From contig DOMW01000106.1 of NCBI GenBank assembly GCA_003510345.1, positions 1 to 10,865 on the forward strand: a DNA stretch of 10,865 nucleotides, written 5' to 3'. Made by a program: the position numbers and the translations under genes. Source of the stretch: Clostridiales bacterium. Lineage in GTDB: Bacteria > Bacillota > Clostridia > Christensenellales > Christensenellaceae. The notes beneath the pieces were generated by a model that saw only the letters and a list, made by a program, of their open reading frames with translations, had not been told where the DNA came from and did not search any database. Shown piece by piece: positions 1 to 7,000 of the stretch; positions within the stretch are counted from its first letter, which is position 1, and every line of letters begins with the position of its first letter.

Positions 1-270
1 CTTAGTCGGCTTTAAGGGGTAGAGGGGGATTGTGAAGGGGGGCGAAGGGTGGAAATTCCGAATCCCCCTGCCCCCCTTGACGCCCAGCGGCAGCATCATA
101 CCTATCCTCGGTGGAAAACGTTACCGTTTCACCAGTAGCGCAGGGGCGCGTTCAAATCTCGTCCCCTTAACCGGAATATATACAGACCCTGTTACACTGC
201 CTCCCACAAAAGGCAAAAATGCCGCGCAGCCCGAATTGATCCATTGACCCGAAAGAAACACCCGGAAAAA
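1..270. other. Noncoding region downstream of fakA with G/C-rich inverted repeats and a T-arm-like hairpin
   Basis: I see no convincing gene here. A plus-strand frame is open from a GTG at 32 to 247, but it has no Shine-Dalgarno sequence and no recognisable domain. The minus strand is also open in frame with fakA for about 49 codons after the fakA stop. Two perfect 9-bp inverted repeats interlock: 23-31 with 61-69, and 35-43 with 70-78. Because the arms cross, the two stems compete or form a pseudoknot-like fold. Plus-strand G-runs at 16-19, 24-28, 37-42 and 47-49 could form a G-quadruplex. A hairpin at 143-165 carries a 7-nt TTCAAAT loop like a tRNA T-loop. No rho-independent terminator with a U-tract is visible for fakA. 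A structured or repeated noncoding element is my inference. Confidence 0.4.
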
Positions 271-1917
271 TCACTCCACCGATATGATATACGGATACAC
301 CGGCTGCCCGCCGTCTATCAGCTCCACGTCCAAAAAACCGTACTTTGCCCGCACTGTTTCCGCCAGCTTTGCCGCGTCCTCCGCCGAAGCCTGCTCCCCA
401 TAATAGAACGTAAGCATTTCGGAATCATCGTCCACCAGTTTTTCCAGCAAACCCGCCGCGACCGCGCCGATATCCGTTCCGTTCACCACGATATCCCCGT
501 CCGCGATGCCGATCAGGTCCCCTTCCCGTATCGCCGAGCCATGCATCTTTGTATCGCGCACCGCCGTGGTGATCTGCCCCGTTTTCACAAACCTGCTCGC
601 GTTTTTCATGCGTTCGGCATTCTGCCCGATATCCTTTTCCGGGTCGTAAGCCACCGCCGCTGCAATACCCTGCGGCAGGGATTTTGTCTTGATCACAACC
701 ACGTTTTTTTTGCTCATGTCAGCCGCCTGCTCGGCAGCGAGTATGATGTTGTTGTTGTTGGGCAGCACAATGACATTATCCGAATTTGCCTGCTCTACCG
801 CTTTTAGGATATCCGCCGTTGAAGGGTTCATCGTCTGTCCGCCCTCGCAAAATGTGTCCACTTGCCAGTCGGCAAACACATCGCAAATCCCTTTACCTGT
901 GCACACCGTCACAACGGCGACGTCTTTCTTTTCCTGCCCGGGGGCGGGCGCGGGTTCCTCTTCATTGATAAGGTGGCGGTGCTGCTCGCGCATATTGTCT
1001 ATTTTGATATTGGAAAGTTCCCCCAATACCTGCGCGTATTGCAGTGCCAGGCCGGGCTCGTTTGTGTGTACATGCGTCTTCACTAGGGAAAGGTCCCCCA
1101 CCACCAGCACACAGTCCCCTATTTTGGCCAGGTTGCCCCGGTACGTGTCGATATCCCGTTCTTTTATCGTGTCATACAAATTCCGGATAAAAAACTCCGT
1201 GCAATACGCAAATTCCAGGCTTTCCTCTTCCTGCCGCACAGCGGAAAAATCGGCGATCGATTCCCCGGAAAGGAGGTCGCCGCTGTCTATTTGTTCGCCG
1301 ATCAGCACGGCCCGAAAGCCCATCAAAAGCACAATAAAACCCGCGCCGCCCGCATCCACCACGCCGGCTTCCTTCAGCACGGGAAGCATATCCGGCGTCT
1401 GTTTCAGCGTTTTTTCACCTTCACGCAGGCAGAACAGAAGCTGTTTATACAGGTTATCCGTTTTAGGGGCAATCTCTTCCGCCGCGTCCGCGATGCGCTT
1501 TGCCACCGTTAAGATCGTACCCTCTTTGGGTTTCATAACGGCTTTATACGCGTATTCCACGCCGCGCCTTAAAGCGCGCGCCATCACCGCGGTCGTAATG
1601 GGCCCGTCCGCCTCGATCACCGCGTCGGAAAAACCCGCAAATATCTGCGACAATATCACGCCGGAATTACCGCGCGCACCTTTCAGCGAACCGAGGTTCA
1701 TCGCCGCCATCACAGATTTCAGCGTAAGATCACCCTCGGGAATCGCCGCCACTTCCTTCGCGGCGGAAATCATCGTGAGCGACATATTCGTTCCCGTGTC
1801 GCCATCCGGCACAGGAAACACATTCATCGCGTCCAGCGCGTCCTTATTTTTTTCGAGTATGGCAGCCGCTCCAAGGATCATATCCTTGAAGTACTTGCCC
1901 CCCAATGTCTCAACCAA
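271..1917 (-). CDS. fakA: Fatty acid kinase subunit A (DAK1-like / YloV family)
   Basis: This is the ATP-binding kinase subunit of the fatty acid kinase system. It phosphorylates exogenous fatty acids held by a FakB (DegV-family) partner, feeding phospholipid synthesis; no fakB is in this window. With the start chosen here it is 548 aa, normal for the family. The DhaL-like N-terminal domain shows the metal/ATP motif VPDGDTGTNM (about residues 36-45; D38 and D40 are the likely metal ligands), ARGNSG (81-86) and DAGGAGF (188-194). A central and a C-terminal DegV-like YloV domain follow. The open frame extends to a GTG at 1944, but the only good Shine-Dalgarno (GGGGAGG, 1932-1926) lies inside that extension. 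It sits 8 nt before the TTG at 1917, and family members start just before the TLGGK-like segment, so I prefer that TTG (1920 is the alternative). The gene lies 58 nt after asp23, in one operon. Confidence 0.93.
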   Translation of the reverse strand: MVETLGGKYFKDMILGAAAILEKNKDALDAMNVFPVPDGDTGTNMSLTMISAAKEVAAIPEGDLTLKSVMAAMNLGSLKGARGNSGVILSQIFAGFSDAVIEADGPITTAVMARALRRGVEYAYKAVMKPKEGTILTVAKRIADAAEEIAPKTDNLYKQLLFCLREGEKTLKQTPDMLPVLKEAGVVDAGGAGFIVLLMGFRAVLIGEQIDSGDLLSGESIADFSAVRQEEESLEFAYCTEFFIRNLYDTIKERDIDTYRGNLAKIGDCVLVVGDLSLVKTHVHTNEPGLALQYAQVLGELSNIKIDNMREQHRHLINEEEPAPAPGQEKKDVAVVTVCTGKGICDVFADWQVDTFCEGGQTMNPSTADILKAVEQANSDNVIVLPNNNNIILAAEQAADMSKKNVVVIKTKSLPQGIAAAVAYDPEKDIGQNAERMKNASRFVKTGQITTAVRDTKMHGSAIREGDLIGIADGDIVVNGTDIGAVAAGLLEKLVDDDSEMLTFYYGEQASAEDAAKLAETVRAKYGFLDVELIDGGQPVYPYIISVE

Positions 1918-1975
1918 CAACAATTCCTCCCCGCAACGCCCCACATATATGCCTTACGTACAGGGGGGCTGGCCG

Positions 1976-2329
1976 CTATACCTGAATAGACTGTACCAGT
2001 ATATCCACGCTCGCCACATTAAGCCCCGTCTCTTTTTCGACCGTATATTTTACTTTATCAATGATATTTTCCGCGACAGCGGAGAGGGATACGCCGTATT
2101 TCATCGTCACATAAAGCTTCACCGTTAGGTTTTCCGAACCGTCCGACCTGATCTCCACGCCCTTTTTCAGGCTGCCGCTTGTAAACAGGCCCGCAATCGT
2201 TTCGCCGATATGCTTGTCGTTCATCCCCACGAGGCCGTAAGATTCTGTGGCGGAAAGGCCCGCAACACTGGCAAGATACCCGTCTTCATACGTAATCGTA
2301 CCATACTCATTTTTCAAAGCAGCACTCAT
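1976..2329 (-). CDS. Asp23/Gls24 family envelope stress protein (YloU-like)
   Basis: A 117-aa protein of the Asp23/Gls24 family, the small alkaline-shock proteins found next to fakA in most Firmicutes. The sequence keeps the family pattern: an N-terminal GTITYEDGYLASVAGLSA segment, a central KGVEIR-type strand, NLTVKLYVTMKYG, and a C-terminal amphipathic region (ENIIDKVKYTVEKETG) followed by VASVDILVQSIQV. No signal peptide or membrane helix is visible, so it is cytoplasmic; some relatives are tethered to the membrane by partner proteins. The start is firm: a GGAGG Shine-Dalgarno sits 6-7 nt before the ATG at 2329. It is the first gene of a two-gene operon with fakA, driven by the promoter at 2396-2424 with a leader of roughly 60 nt. 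rpmB, its common divergent neighbour in Bacilli and Clostridia, is not here. The exact biochemical role of the family is unresolved. Confidence 0.92.
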   Translation of the reverse strand: MSAALKNEYGTITYEDGYLASVAGLSATESYGLVGMNDKHIGETIAGLFTSGSLKKGVEIRSDGSENLTVKLYVTMKYGVSLSAVAENIIDKVKYTVEKETGLNVASVDILVQSIQV

Positions 2330-2395
2330 ATTAAAACCTCCGTCTGTCGTTTTATTCTATTGATAATATTGCATACTATTCATTGCACTTTATTC

Positions 2396-2424
2396 ATTAT
2401 ATAACAATTTCCCGTCAATATCAA
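2396..2424 (-). promoter_or_regulatory. Sigma-A-type promoter for asp23-fakA
   Basis: Read on the minus strand, a TTGATA -35 box (2424-2419) is followed by a 17-bp spacer and a perfect TATAAT -10 box (2401-2396). Transcription would start near 2389, giving a leader of about 60 nt before the asp23 ATG. The spacing, match and position make this a strong housekeeping promoter. No operator-like palindrome overlaps it. Confidence 0.85.
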
Positions 2425-2578
2425 ACCCGCCGCGGAATATTTTATATCGGTTACAAGCTATGCCATTCCCATTTGATGTTTGTGTCATCGTTTCCATGCC
2501 GCGATTCGTGGGAGTGGTTGTTTTGCGTGTATTATTTGTTGCGCCGGGCGGTACAGACTTTTTATGCTGATTGTTAGA

Positions 2579-2754
2579 ACCTTTCCCGCGCACAGCGCGG
2601 GAAAGGTGTTGGTGTGTCGCCTGGCACACGCACAAGCGTCTCATCAGACGCTCCGTCAATGATTAGACAGTAAGGGCACTCCGCTATGAGAAAAAACACT
2701 GCCGCATAGAAGTGAAAAACACCAGTATAGAAAGTCGTGTTTTTTCTAATCATT
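2579..2754. repeat. Array of four consecutive stem-loops in the intergenic island
   Basis: Four inverted repeats follow each other with 4-5 nt gaps. First, a perfect 13-bp stem with an ACA loop (2579-2591 / 2595-2607). Second, a 7-bp stem with one G-U pair and a GCCT loop (2612-2618 / 2623-2629). Third, a perfect 7-bp stem with a CATC loop (2635-2641 / 2646-2652). Fourth, a long-range structure: 10-bp terminal repeats (2658-2667 / 2745-2754) plus an inner 11-bp repeat (2689-2699 / 2737-2747), sharing three bases. Within the last structure lies an imperfect tandem duplication (2690-2713 and 2714-2735). The array lies outside both flanking transcripts as predicted from their promoters, so it is not simply a leader. 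It could be a small structured RNA, a palindromic repeat of the REP or MITE kind, or a chromosomal protein-binding site. The G-U pair weakly favours plus-strand transcription. Only a weak promoter-like sequence precedes it. Confidence 0.6.
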
Positions 2755-2964
2755 CTTCGCCGCCCGCCCGCGCGCCAGACGGGGAAAATAGAGGAAAAGG
2801 GAATGCGCCCGGCGATTCTAGTGCACAGCAAGCAAGGTATCCTTGCGAGAAAACACAAAACTATTTCGCTGTTTTGCCTTTATTTTTATCAGTTTAACTT
2901 TCCCGACAAGCACAAAGAAGTATGAATATTTCTTTAACAATGGGGCGTGCGGCGAAACCTCTGT
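2755..2964. other. Noncoding spacer before the rqcP promoter
   Basis: No supportable gene. A GC-rich stretch (about 2758-2820) gives way to AT-rich DNA toward the rqcP promoter. A short perfect hairpin, 6 bp with a TAT loop, lies at 2832-2846. A weaker CAAAAC / GTTTTG pair (2856-2861 / 2871-2876) is followed by a T-rich run, which is only vaguely terminator-like. Likewise, the stretch at 2430-2578 shows no gene or clear site. Confidence 0.4.
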
Positions 2965-2993
2965 TTGAATATTTCGTCACAATTGAGTATAAT
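2965..2993 (+). promoter_or_regulatory. Sigma-A-type promoter for the rqcP-ispDF-radA operon
   Basis: A TTGAAT -35 box (2965-2970), a 17-bp spacer and a perfect TATAAT -10 box (2988-2993) sit about 30 nt before the rqcP start. Transcription would begin near 3000, giving a short leader of about 24 nt. Its strength and the tight packing of the following six genes suggest one long constitutive transcript reaching about 8876. Confidence 0.85.
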
Positions 2994-3023
2994 ACAAGAA
3001 TATAAAACATATATGGGGTGCGT

Positions 3024-3272
3024 ATGAGACTGGATAAATACCTGAAGGTATCAAGGCTTATAAAACGCCGCACCGTGGCGCAATCCGCCTGTGAGGGCGG
3101 TTTGATCACGGTGAACGGCAAAGTGCAAAAGAGCGCGTATCAGGTAAAACCGGGCGACGAGATAGAGATTGCCTTTGGCAGGCAGCCGCTTTTCGTACGC
3201 GTGCTTTTGGTGGAAGACTCCACAAAAAAAGCGGATGCGGCGGGCATGTACGAGGTGGTGGAGCGCCCATGA
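3024..3272 (+). CDS. rqcP: RqcP, S4-domain ribosome-associated quality control factor
   Basis: An 82-aa protein that is almost entirely an S4 RNA-binding domain (MRLDKYLKVSRLIKRR at the N terminus, then the GGLITVNGK turn and a VKPGDEIEI strand). This matches RqcP (YabO), the Hsp15 relative. With RqcH it binds obstructed 50S subunits carrying peptidyl-tRNA and drives C-terminal alanine tailing of stalled chains. An in-frame GTG at 3018 adds two residues, but the ATG at 3024 gives the canonical N terminus and sits 5 nt after a GGGG Shine-Dalgarno (3015-3018). The stop overlaps the ispDF start in an ATGA arrangement, so the two are probably translationally coupled. In B. subtilis the gene (yabO) lies elsewhere, near mazG-like genes, so its placement here is a local rearrangement. 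RqcH is not in the window. Confidence 0.92.
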   Translation: MRLDKYLKVSRLIKRRTVAQSACEGGLITVNGKVQKSAYQVKPGDEIEIAFGRQPLFVRVLLVEDSTKKADAAGMYEVVERP

Positions 3273-4435
3273 ATGTTTGCGCTGTTATTTTGGCGGCCGG
3301 AAACGGCAAGCGCATGGATATCGATACAAACAAGGTGCTTCTTAAATTTGAGGACCAGAGCGCCGTGGTGCGCTGCTTAAAAACGTTTGAAGAGGCCGGC
3401 CTTTTTTCCAGCATTGTCGTGGTGTGCAGGCCGGAAGAGCGCGATATCATAAAACGCAAGGCGGCGCGTTATTTAAAAGGCAACACATACCTGTTTTGTG
3501 AAGGCGGGGCGGAACGGCAGTATTCGGTGGAAAACGCGCTTGAGTATGTGCCGGAGGAAGCGGATATTATCGCGGTGCATGACGCCGCCCGCTGTTTTGT
3601 TACGCCTAAGATCGTGAAAGACTGCGTCTCTTCCGCCATCCGTTTTGGCAGCGGGGTTGCGGGGATCGGCGCGACGGATACCATCAAACGCATAAAAGAC
3701 GGCGTGGTGACGGAGACGCTTAGGCGGGATGAGCTCGTGTGCGTGCAGACGCCGCAGGTGTTCCGTGCCGACGTGCTCAGAAACGCGTACCGCAAGGCAG
3801 TGGAAGACGGCTTTTTGGGAACGGACGACGCTTCCCTTGTAGAGCGGCTTGGGGAAAAGGTATACATCGTTTCCGGTTCGGCGGATAATATCAAGCTCAC
3901 CACAAAGGCGGATATCGCCGAGGGGGAAAAGATCGCGGAGGAGCAGTCCAAAGGGTCGGATATCCGCATAGGAAACGGCTTTGATATGCACGCTTTTGCG
4001 GATGAGCGCAAACTGGTATTAGGCGGGGTGGAGATTCCCTGCGAGTATGGGCTGGACGGGCATTCGGACGCGGACGTGCTGGTGCATGCCATTATGGACG
4101 CGCTTTTGGGCGCGGCGCGGCTGGGGGATATCGGCAAGCTGTTTCCGCCGAGCGATATGCGCTACAAGGACATCAGCTCGCTCCGGCTGCTAAAAGAAGT
4201 GGGCGATGTGCTGAAAAAATATGGGTATAAGATCGTAAATATAGACAGCACGCTCATTATGCAGGCGCCCAGGGTGGGCGGCTACAGCGCCCGGATGATA
4301 AAGAATATCGCGCGGGCGCTCGATATGGATGAGATTTATGTCAATGTCAAAGCCACCACCACGGAGTTTTTAGGGGCGGTGGGGCGCGGGGAAGGCGCGG
4401 CGGCGCAGGCCGTGTGTATTTTGCAGAAACGATAA
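3269..4435 (+). CDS. ispDF: Bifunctional IspD/IspF isoprenoid biosynthesis enzyme
   Basis: A 388-aa fusion catalysing two non-consecutive steps of the MEP pathway. The IspD half (residues 1 to about 228) makes CDP-ME from MEP and CTP. It shows the CTP-binding ILAAGNGKRM loop (7-16, with R15 and K22 as likely catalytic residues), VHDAAR (103-108), a QTPQVF motif (160-165) and TDDASLVE (185-192). The IspF half (about 232-388) forms the cyclic diphosphate MEcPP. Its zinc ligands are D239 and H241 (GFDMH) and H273 (LVHA), alongside HSDAD (265-269), GDIGKLFPP (286-294) and TTTE (363-366). Two substitutions stand out: GNGFD where GHGFD is usual, and LGAVGRGEG where LGFTGRGEG is usual. Neither hits a metal ligand. 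It overlaps rqcP by 4 nt and ends 5 nt before the next ATG. IspE, the intervening step, is not here. Confidence 0.95.
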   Translation: MNVCAVILAAGNGKRMDIDTNKVLLKFEDQSAVVRCLKTFEEAGLFSSIVVVCRPEERDIIKRKAARYLKGNTYLFCEGGAERQYSVENALEYVPEEADIIAVHDAARCFVTPKIVKDCVSSAIRFGSGVAGIGATDTIKRIKDGVVTETLRRDELVCVQTPQVFRADVLRNAYRKAVEDGFLGTDDASLVERLGEKVYIVSGSADNIKLTTKADIAEGEKIAEEQSKGSDIRIGNGFDMHAFADERKLVLGGVEIPCEYGLDGHSDADVLVHAIMDALLGAARLGDIGKLFPPSDMRYKDISSLRLLKEVGDVLKKYGYKIVNIDSTLIMQAPRVGGYSARMIKNIARALDMDEIYVNVKATTTEFLGAVGRGEGAAAQAVCILQKR

Positions 4436-4440
4436 AGACT

Positions 4441-5622
4441 ATGAAAAGGTATAAAAAAAGATTGGGCAGCGGGCGCCGCCCGGTCGAGATCACGAACATG
4501 AGGCTGTACCACGCACTGCCGGCAATAAAGCTCATTCTTTTGATTGCCGGTGTTTCGGTTGGCGTTGTGGTGATAATACTGTATGGCTTTCCGCTGATAG
4601 AGGACCTGATAAAGCAGGTGGACCCCAGGGAGCGGTACAAGCCGCAGGTAGAAAAAGAATTTACCACGCAGCAGCACGAGACGACCGAGGAGGAATACCA
4701 GCCGTCTGAGATGTATCTGGCGGATTATAAAACAAAGAACGACCCATATATTTCGGGCAATAAAATTATATTCACCACGCGCGTGGACAAGGAGGACAAG
4801 CTGTACCGGCTGGACGCGGTGGGCGTGTTCAACATAGAAACGCAGGAGGCGCAGATGCTGCCCAATGTGGAAAAGAAATATGACAACCTGCTCTCCCCCC
4901 TTCTCTCAGGCAACACCGCCGTGTGGATCGACAGCATGGCGAACGGCGGCGGCAGGATTGTGGGGTACGACCTTTTAACAAACAAGCAGTTTGTAATAAA
5001 GGAATACGGCTACGCCATGCCGCAGCTTTCGCTGGACGGCGATATACTGACGTTTATGCAGTGGGCGGGCGATACACGCCAGCGGCTTTACGCCTACAAT
5101 GTGGCCACACGTGAGGCGGTCACCATACGCTTATTTGATACGGAGGTCGGCAACAGCGCCGCAGACGTATCCGATACGGATATGGTATGGTCGGAATACA
5201 AATCGGACGCGGGTAAAAAAAGCGCCGCCTTAAAGCGCATCGTATTTTCCGAGGGATCTTCGCAGTTTGAGAACTATGATATCGGCGACGATGTATACGA
5301 GCCAAAGACAAACGGAAAGGATATCGTGTTTGCGACGACGCATGATATTACGAGCGGTGACCTAATGCTTTCCACCGGCGGCAGCGAACCGGTAAAGATC
5401 GCGGAAAATGTGCTGAACTACGACGTGGGCGATAATTTCGTCGCGTACACAAAAAATGATACGGTGTACGTTTCGTTTACCGACCAGCAGAAGACGGTGG
5501 CGGTCACGTCGGAAATCGCGAAAACATTGCTGGTGGGCGTGGATGGGAACGCGCTCGTTTATTATGACATCACGGACGGCATTTTAACGGACGAGGTCGT
5601 GATGTATGTGACGATCGAGTAA
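4441..5622 (+). CDS. Membrane-anchored protein with a probable seven-bladed beta-propeller
   Basis: I do not recognise this 393-aa protein by name. The N terminus is short and very basic (MKRYKKRLGS, then GRRP), followed by one hydrophobic helix (about 24-53), an acidic linker (60-95) and a large C-terminal part. That gives a single-pass protein with the bulk outside the cell. The C-terminal part is made of seven degenerate units, each starting with a pattern like GN-x-hydrophobic-VW/VF and ending in a strand pair (starts near residues 104, 155, 197, 242, 291, 328 and 367). Seven such units fit a TolB/WD40-like beta-propeller. No catalytic motif is visible, so a binding or scaffolding role at the envelope is the best inference. 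The frame is open from a GTG at 4414 inside ispDF, but the ATG at 4441, 5 nt after the ispDF stop, better fits translational coupling. Its Shine-Dalgarno is weak. Confidence 0.75.
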   Translation: MKRYKKRLGSGRRPVEITNMRLYHALPAIKLILLIAGVSVGVVVIILYGFPLIEDLIKQVDPRERYKPQVEKEFTTQQHETTEEEYQPSEMYLADYKTKNDPYISGNKIIFTTRVDKEDKLYRLDAVGVFNIETQEAQMLPNVEKKYDNLLSPLLSGNTAVWIDSMANGGGRIVGYDLLTNKQFVIKEYGYAMPQLSLDGDILTFMQWAGDTRQRLYAYNVATREAVTIRLFDTEVGNSAADVSDTDMVWSEYKSDAGKKSAALKRIVFSEGSSQFENYDIGDDVYEPKTNGKDIVFATTHDITSGDLMLSTGGSEPVKIAENVLNYDVGDNFVAYTKNDTVYVSFTDQQKTVAVTSEIAKTLLVGVDGNALVYYDITDGILTDEVVMYVTIE

Positions 5623-5638
5623 CCCGGAGGGGGGTACT

Positions 5639-6985
5639 ATGCCAAAAGCAAAAACACAGTTCGTATGCGGTGAATGCGGGTTTACCTGCGGCAAGTGGTC
5701 GGGCAAATGCCCTTCGTGCGGCAGTTGGAACACGCTTGTGGAGGAAGAGCTGCCCGCGGCGCAGCCGGGAAAGCGGCAGAGTGTTTCCCGGCCCGCCAAA
5801 ACCTACCGGCTTGCGGAAATCCCCGAGACGTCGCAAACGCGGCATAAGACGGGTATAGGCGAGTTTGACCGCGTGCTGGGCGGTGGCGTGGTGCCGGGCA
5901 GCGTGGTGCTTTCGGGCGGCGAACCGGGCATCGGTAAGTCCACGCTTTTTTTGCAGATCGCGCGGGAACTCTCCCAATACGGTGCGGTGTTGTATGTTTC
6001 CGGGGAAGAATCGCCCGCACAGATCAAGATGCGCGCCAAAAGGCTTTCTATTGAGGACGGTATACTGCTTATGTCCGAAACAGAGGTGGGCAGTATTTTA
6101 TCGGGTGTGGAACAGGAAAAGCCTGATTTTCTGGTCATCGATTCCATACAAACCGTATATGACGCTTCCCTTTCCTCCGCGCCGGGCAGTGTGGCGCAAG
6201 TGCGCGGCTGCGCCACAAAGATCACGGCAATGGCGAAAACATTCAATATCGCCACGTTCATTATCGGGCACGTGACAAAAGAAGGTGCAATTGCCGGGCC
6301 GCGCGTACTCGAGCATATCGTGGATACCGTGCTGTACTTTGAAGGGGAACGCACATCAAACTTCCGCATACTGCGCGCGGTGAAAAACCGTTTTGGCTCC
6401 ACGGACGAGGTGGGCATTTTTGAGATGCGCGACACCGGCATGACCGAAGTGAAAAACCCCGCGATGCTGTATGAAAGCGAGCACGCCGAGCTGGGCGGTG
6501 TGTGCATCTTCGCGGGCACGCAGGGCACGCGGCCCATGCTGCTCGAGGTGCAGGCGCTTTGCGCGCACACGCAAATCAATATCCCACGCAGGCTCTGCTC
6601 CGGCTTCGACGTAAACAGGCTGTACATGATCTGCGCCGTGCTGGAAAAAAAGGTCGGGCTCAAGCTATACACACAGGATATCTTTGTGAATGTGGCAGGC
6701 GGCATTAAAATACGCGAGCACGCGGCGGATATGGCGCTTGCCGCCGCCATTGTTTCCTCGCTTCGGAACCTGCCTGTGCCGCGTGACGCGGCGCTCATCG
6801 GCGAAGTGGGCCTTTCGGGCGAGATCCGCCATGTGGCGCAACTGGGAAGGCGCATGGCGGAGTGCGAGCGCATGGGTTTAAAGCGCGTTTTTGTGCCCCG
6901 CCGCAGCATCGAAAAAGGAATGAAATATAACATAGATGTCGTCGGTGTGGGCACGCTGTTTGACGTGCTGGAAAAGCTGTTTTAG
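5639..6985 (+). CDS. radA: DNA repair and recombination protein RadA (Sms)
   Basis: RadA is a hexameric RecA-like, DnaB-like ATPase that promotes branch migration in recombination and in processing recombination intermediates. The 448-aa protein is full length. It has a C4 zinc finger (C10, C13, C24, C27), the Walker A motif GEPGIGKST (94-102), Walker B FLVIDS (164-169), the family signature KNRFGSTDE (249-257), and a C-terminal Lon-protease-like domain (about 285-448) carrying GEVGLSGEIRHV. The start is secure: a GGAGGGGGG Shine-Dalgarno lies just upstream of the ATG. It follows the propeller gene by 16 nt and precedes yacL by 15 nt, inside one operon. In B. subtilis radA is followed by disA; that gene is absent here. 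Confidence 0.97.
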   Translation: MPKAKTQFVCGECGFTCGKWSGKCPSCGSWNTLVEEELPAAQPGKRQSVSRPAKTYRLAEIPETSQTRHKTGIGEFDRVLGGGVVPGSVVLSGGEPGIGKSTLFLQIARELSQYGAVLYVSGEESPAQIKMRAKRLSIEDGILLMSETEVGSILSGVEQEKPDFLVIDSIQTVYDASLSSAPGSVAQVRGCATKITAMAKTFNIATFIIGHVTKEGAIAGPRVLEHIVDTVLYFEGERTSNFRILRAVKNRFGSTDEVGIFEMRDTGMTEVKNPAMLYESEHAELGGVCIFAGTQGTRPMLLEVQALCAHTQINIPRRLCSGFDVNRLYMICAVLEKKVGLKLYTQDIFVNVAGGIKIREHAADMALAAAIVSSLRNLPVPRDAALIGEVGLSGEIRHVAQLGRRMAECERMGLKRVFVPRRSIEKGMKYNIDVVGVGTLFDVLEKLF

Positions 6986-7000
6986 AAAAGGGGAAAAGCA

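Noticed and set aside
143..172. Complete tRNA gene
   Set aside because: Only the T-arm and 3' end look right; the stem has a mismatch, CCG replaces CCA, and no acceptor, D or anticodon arms lie within about 90 nt upstream.
32..247. 71-aa plus-strand open frame
   Set aside because: GTG start without a Shine-Dalgarno, no recognisable domain, and it spans strong inverted repeats; more likely a noncoding element.
689..2128. 479-aa plus-strand open frame antisense to fakA and asp23
   Set aside because: A shadow of the well-supported minus-strand genes; serine-rich, low-complexity translation and no ribosome-binding site.
2658..2754. Insertion sequence
   Set aside because: Too short, no transposase and no target-site duplication; kept only as a possible miniature element.
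2390..2858. Small overlapping minus-strand frames in the intergenic island
   Set aside because: They run through the hairpins and the asp23 promoter, have no conserved motif, and are best explained by chance.
2856..2890. Rho-independent terminator
   Set aside because: The CAAAAC/GTTTTG stem is short and A/T-rich, and no convincing transcript would end here.
5803..6954. 383-aa minus-strand open frame opposite radA
   Set aside because: Antisense shadow of a clear radA; composition follows the reverse of GC-rich codons and no domain is visible.
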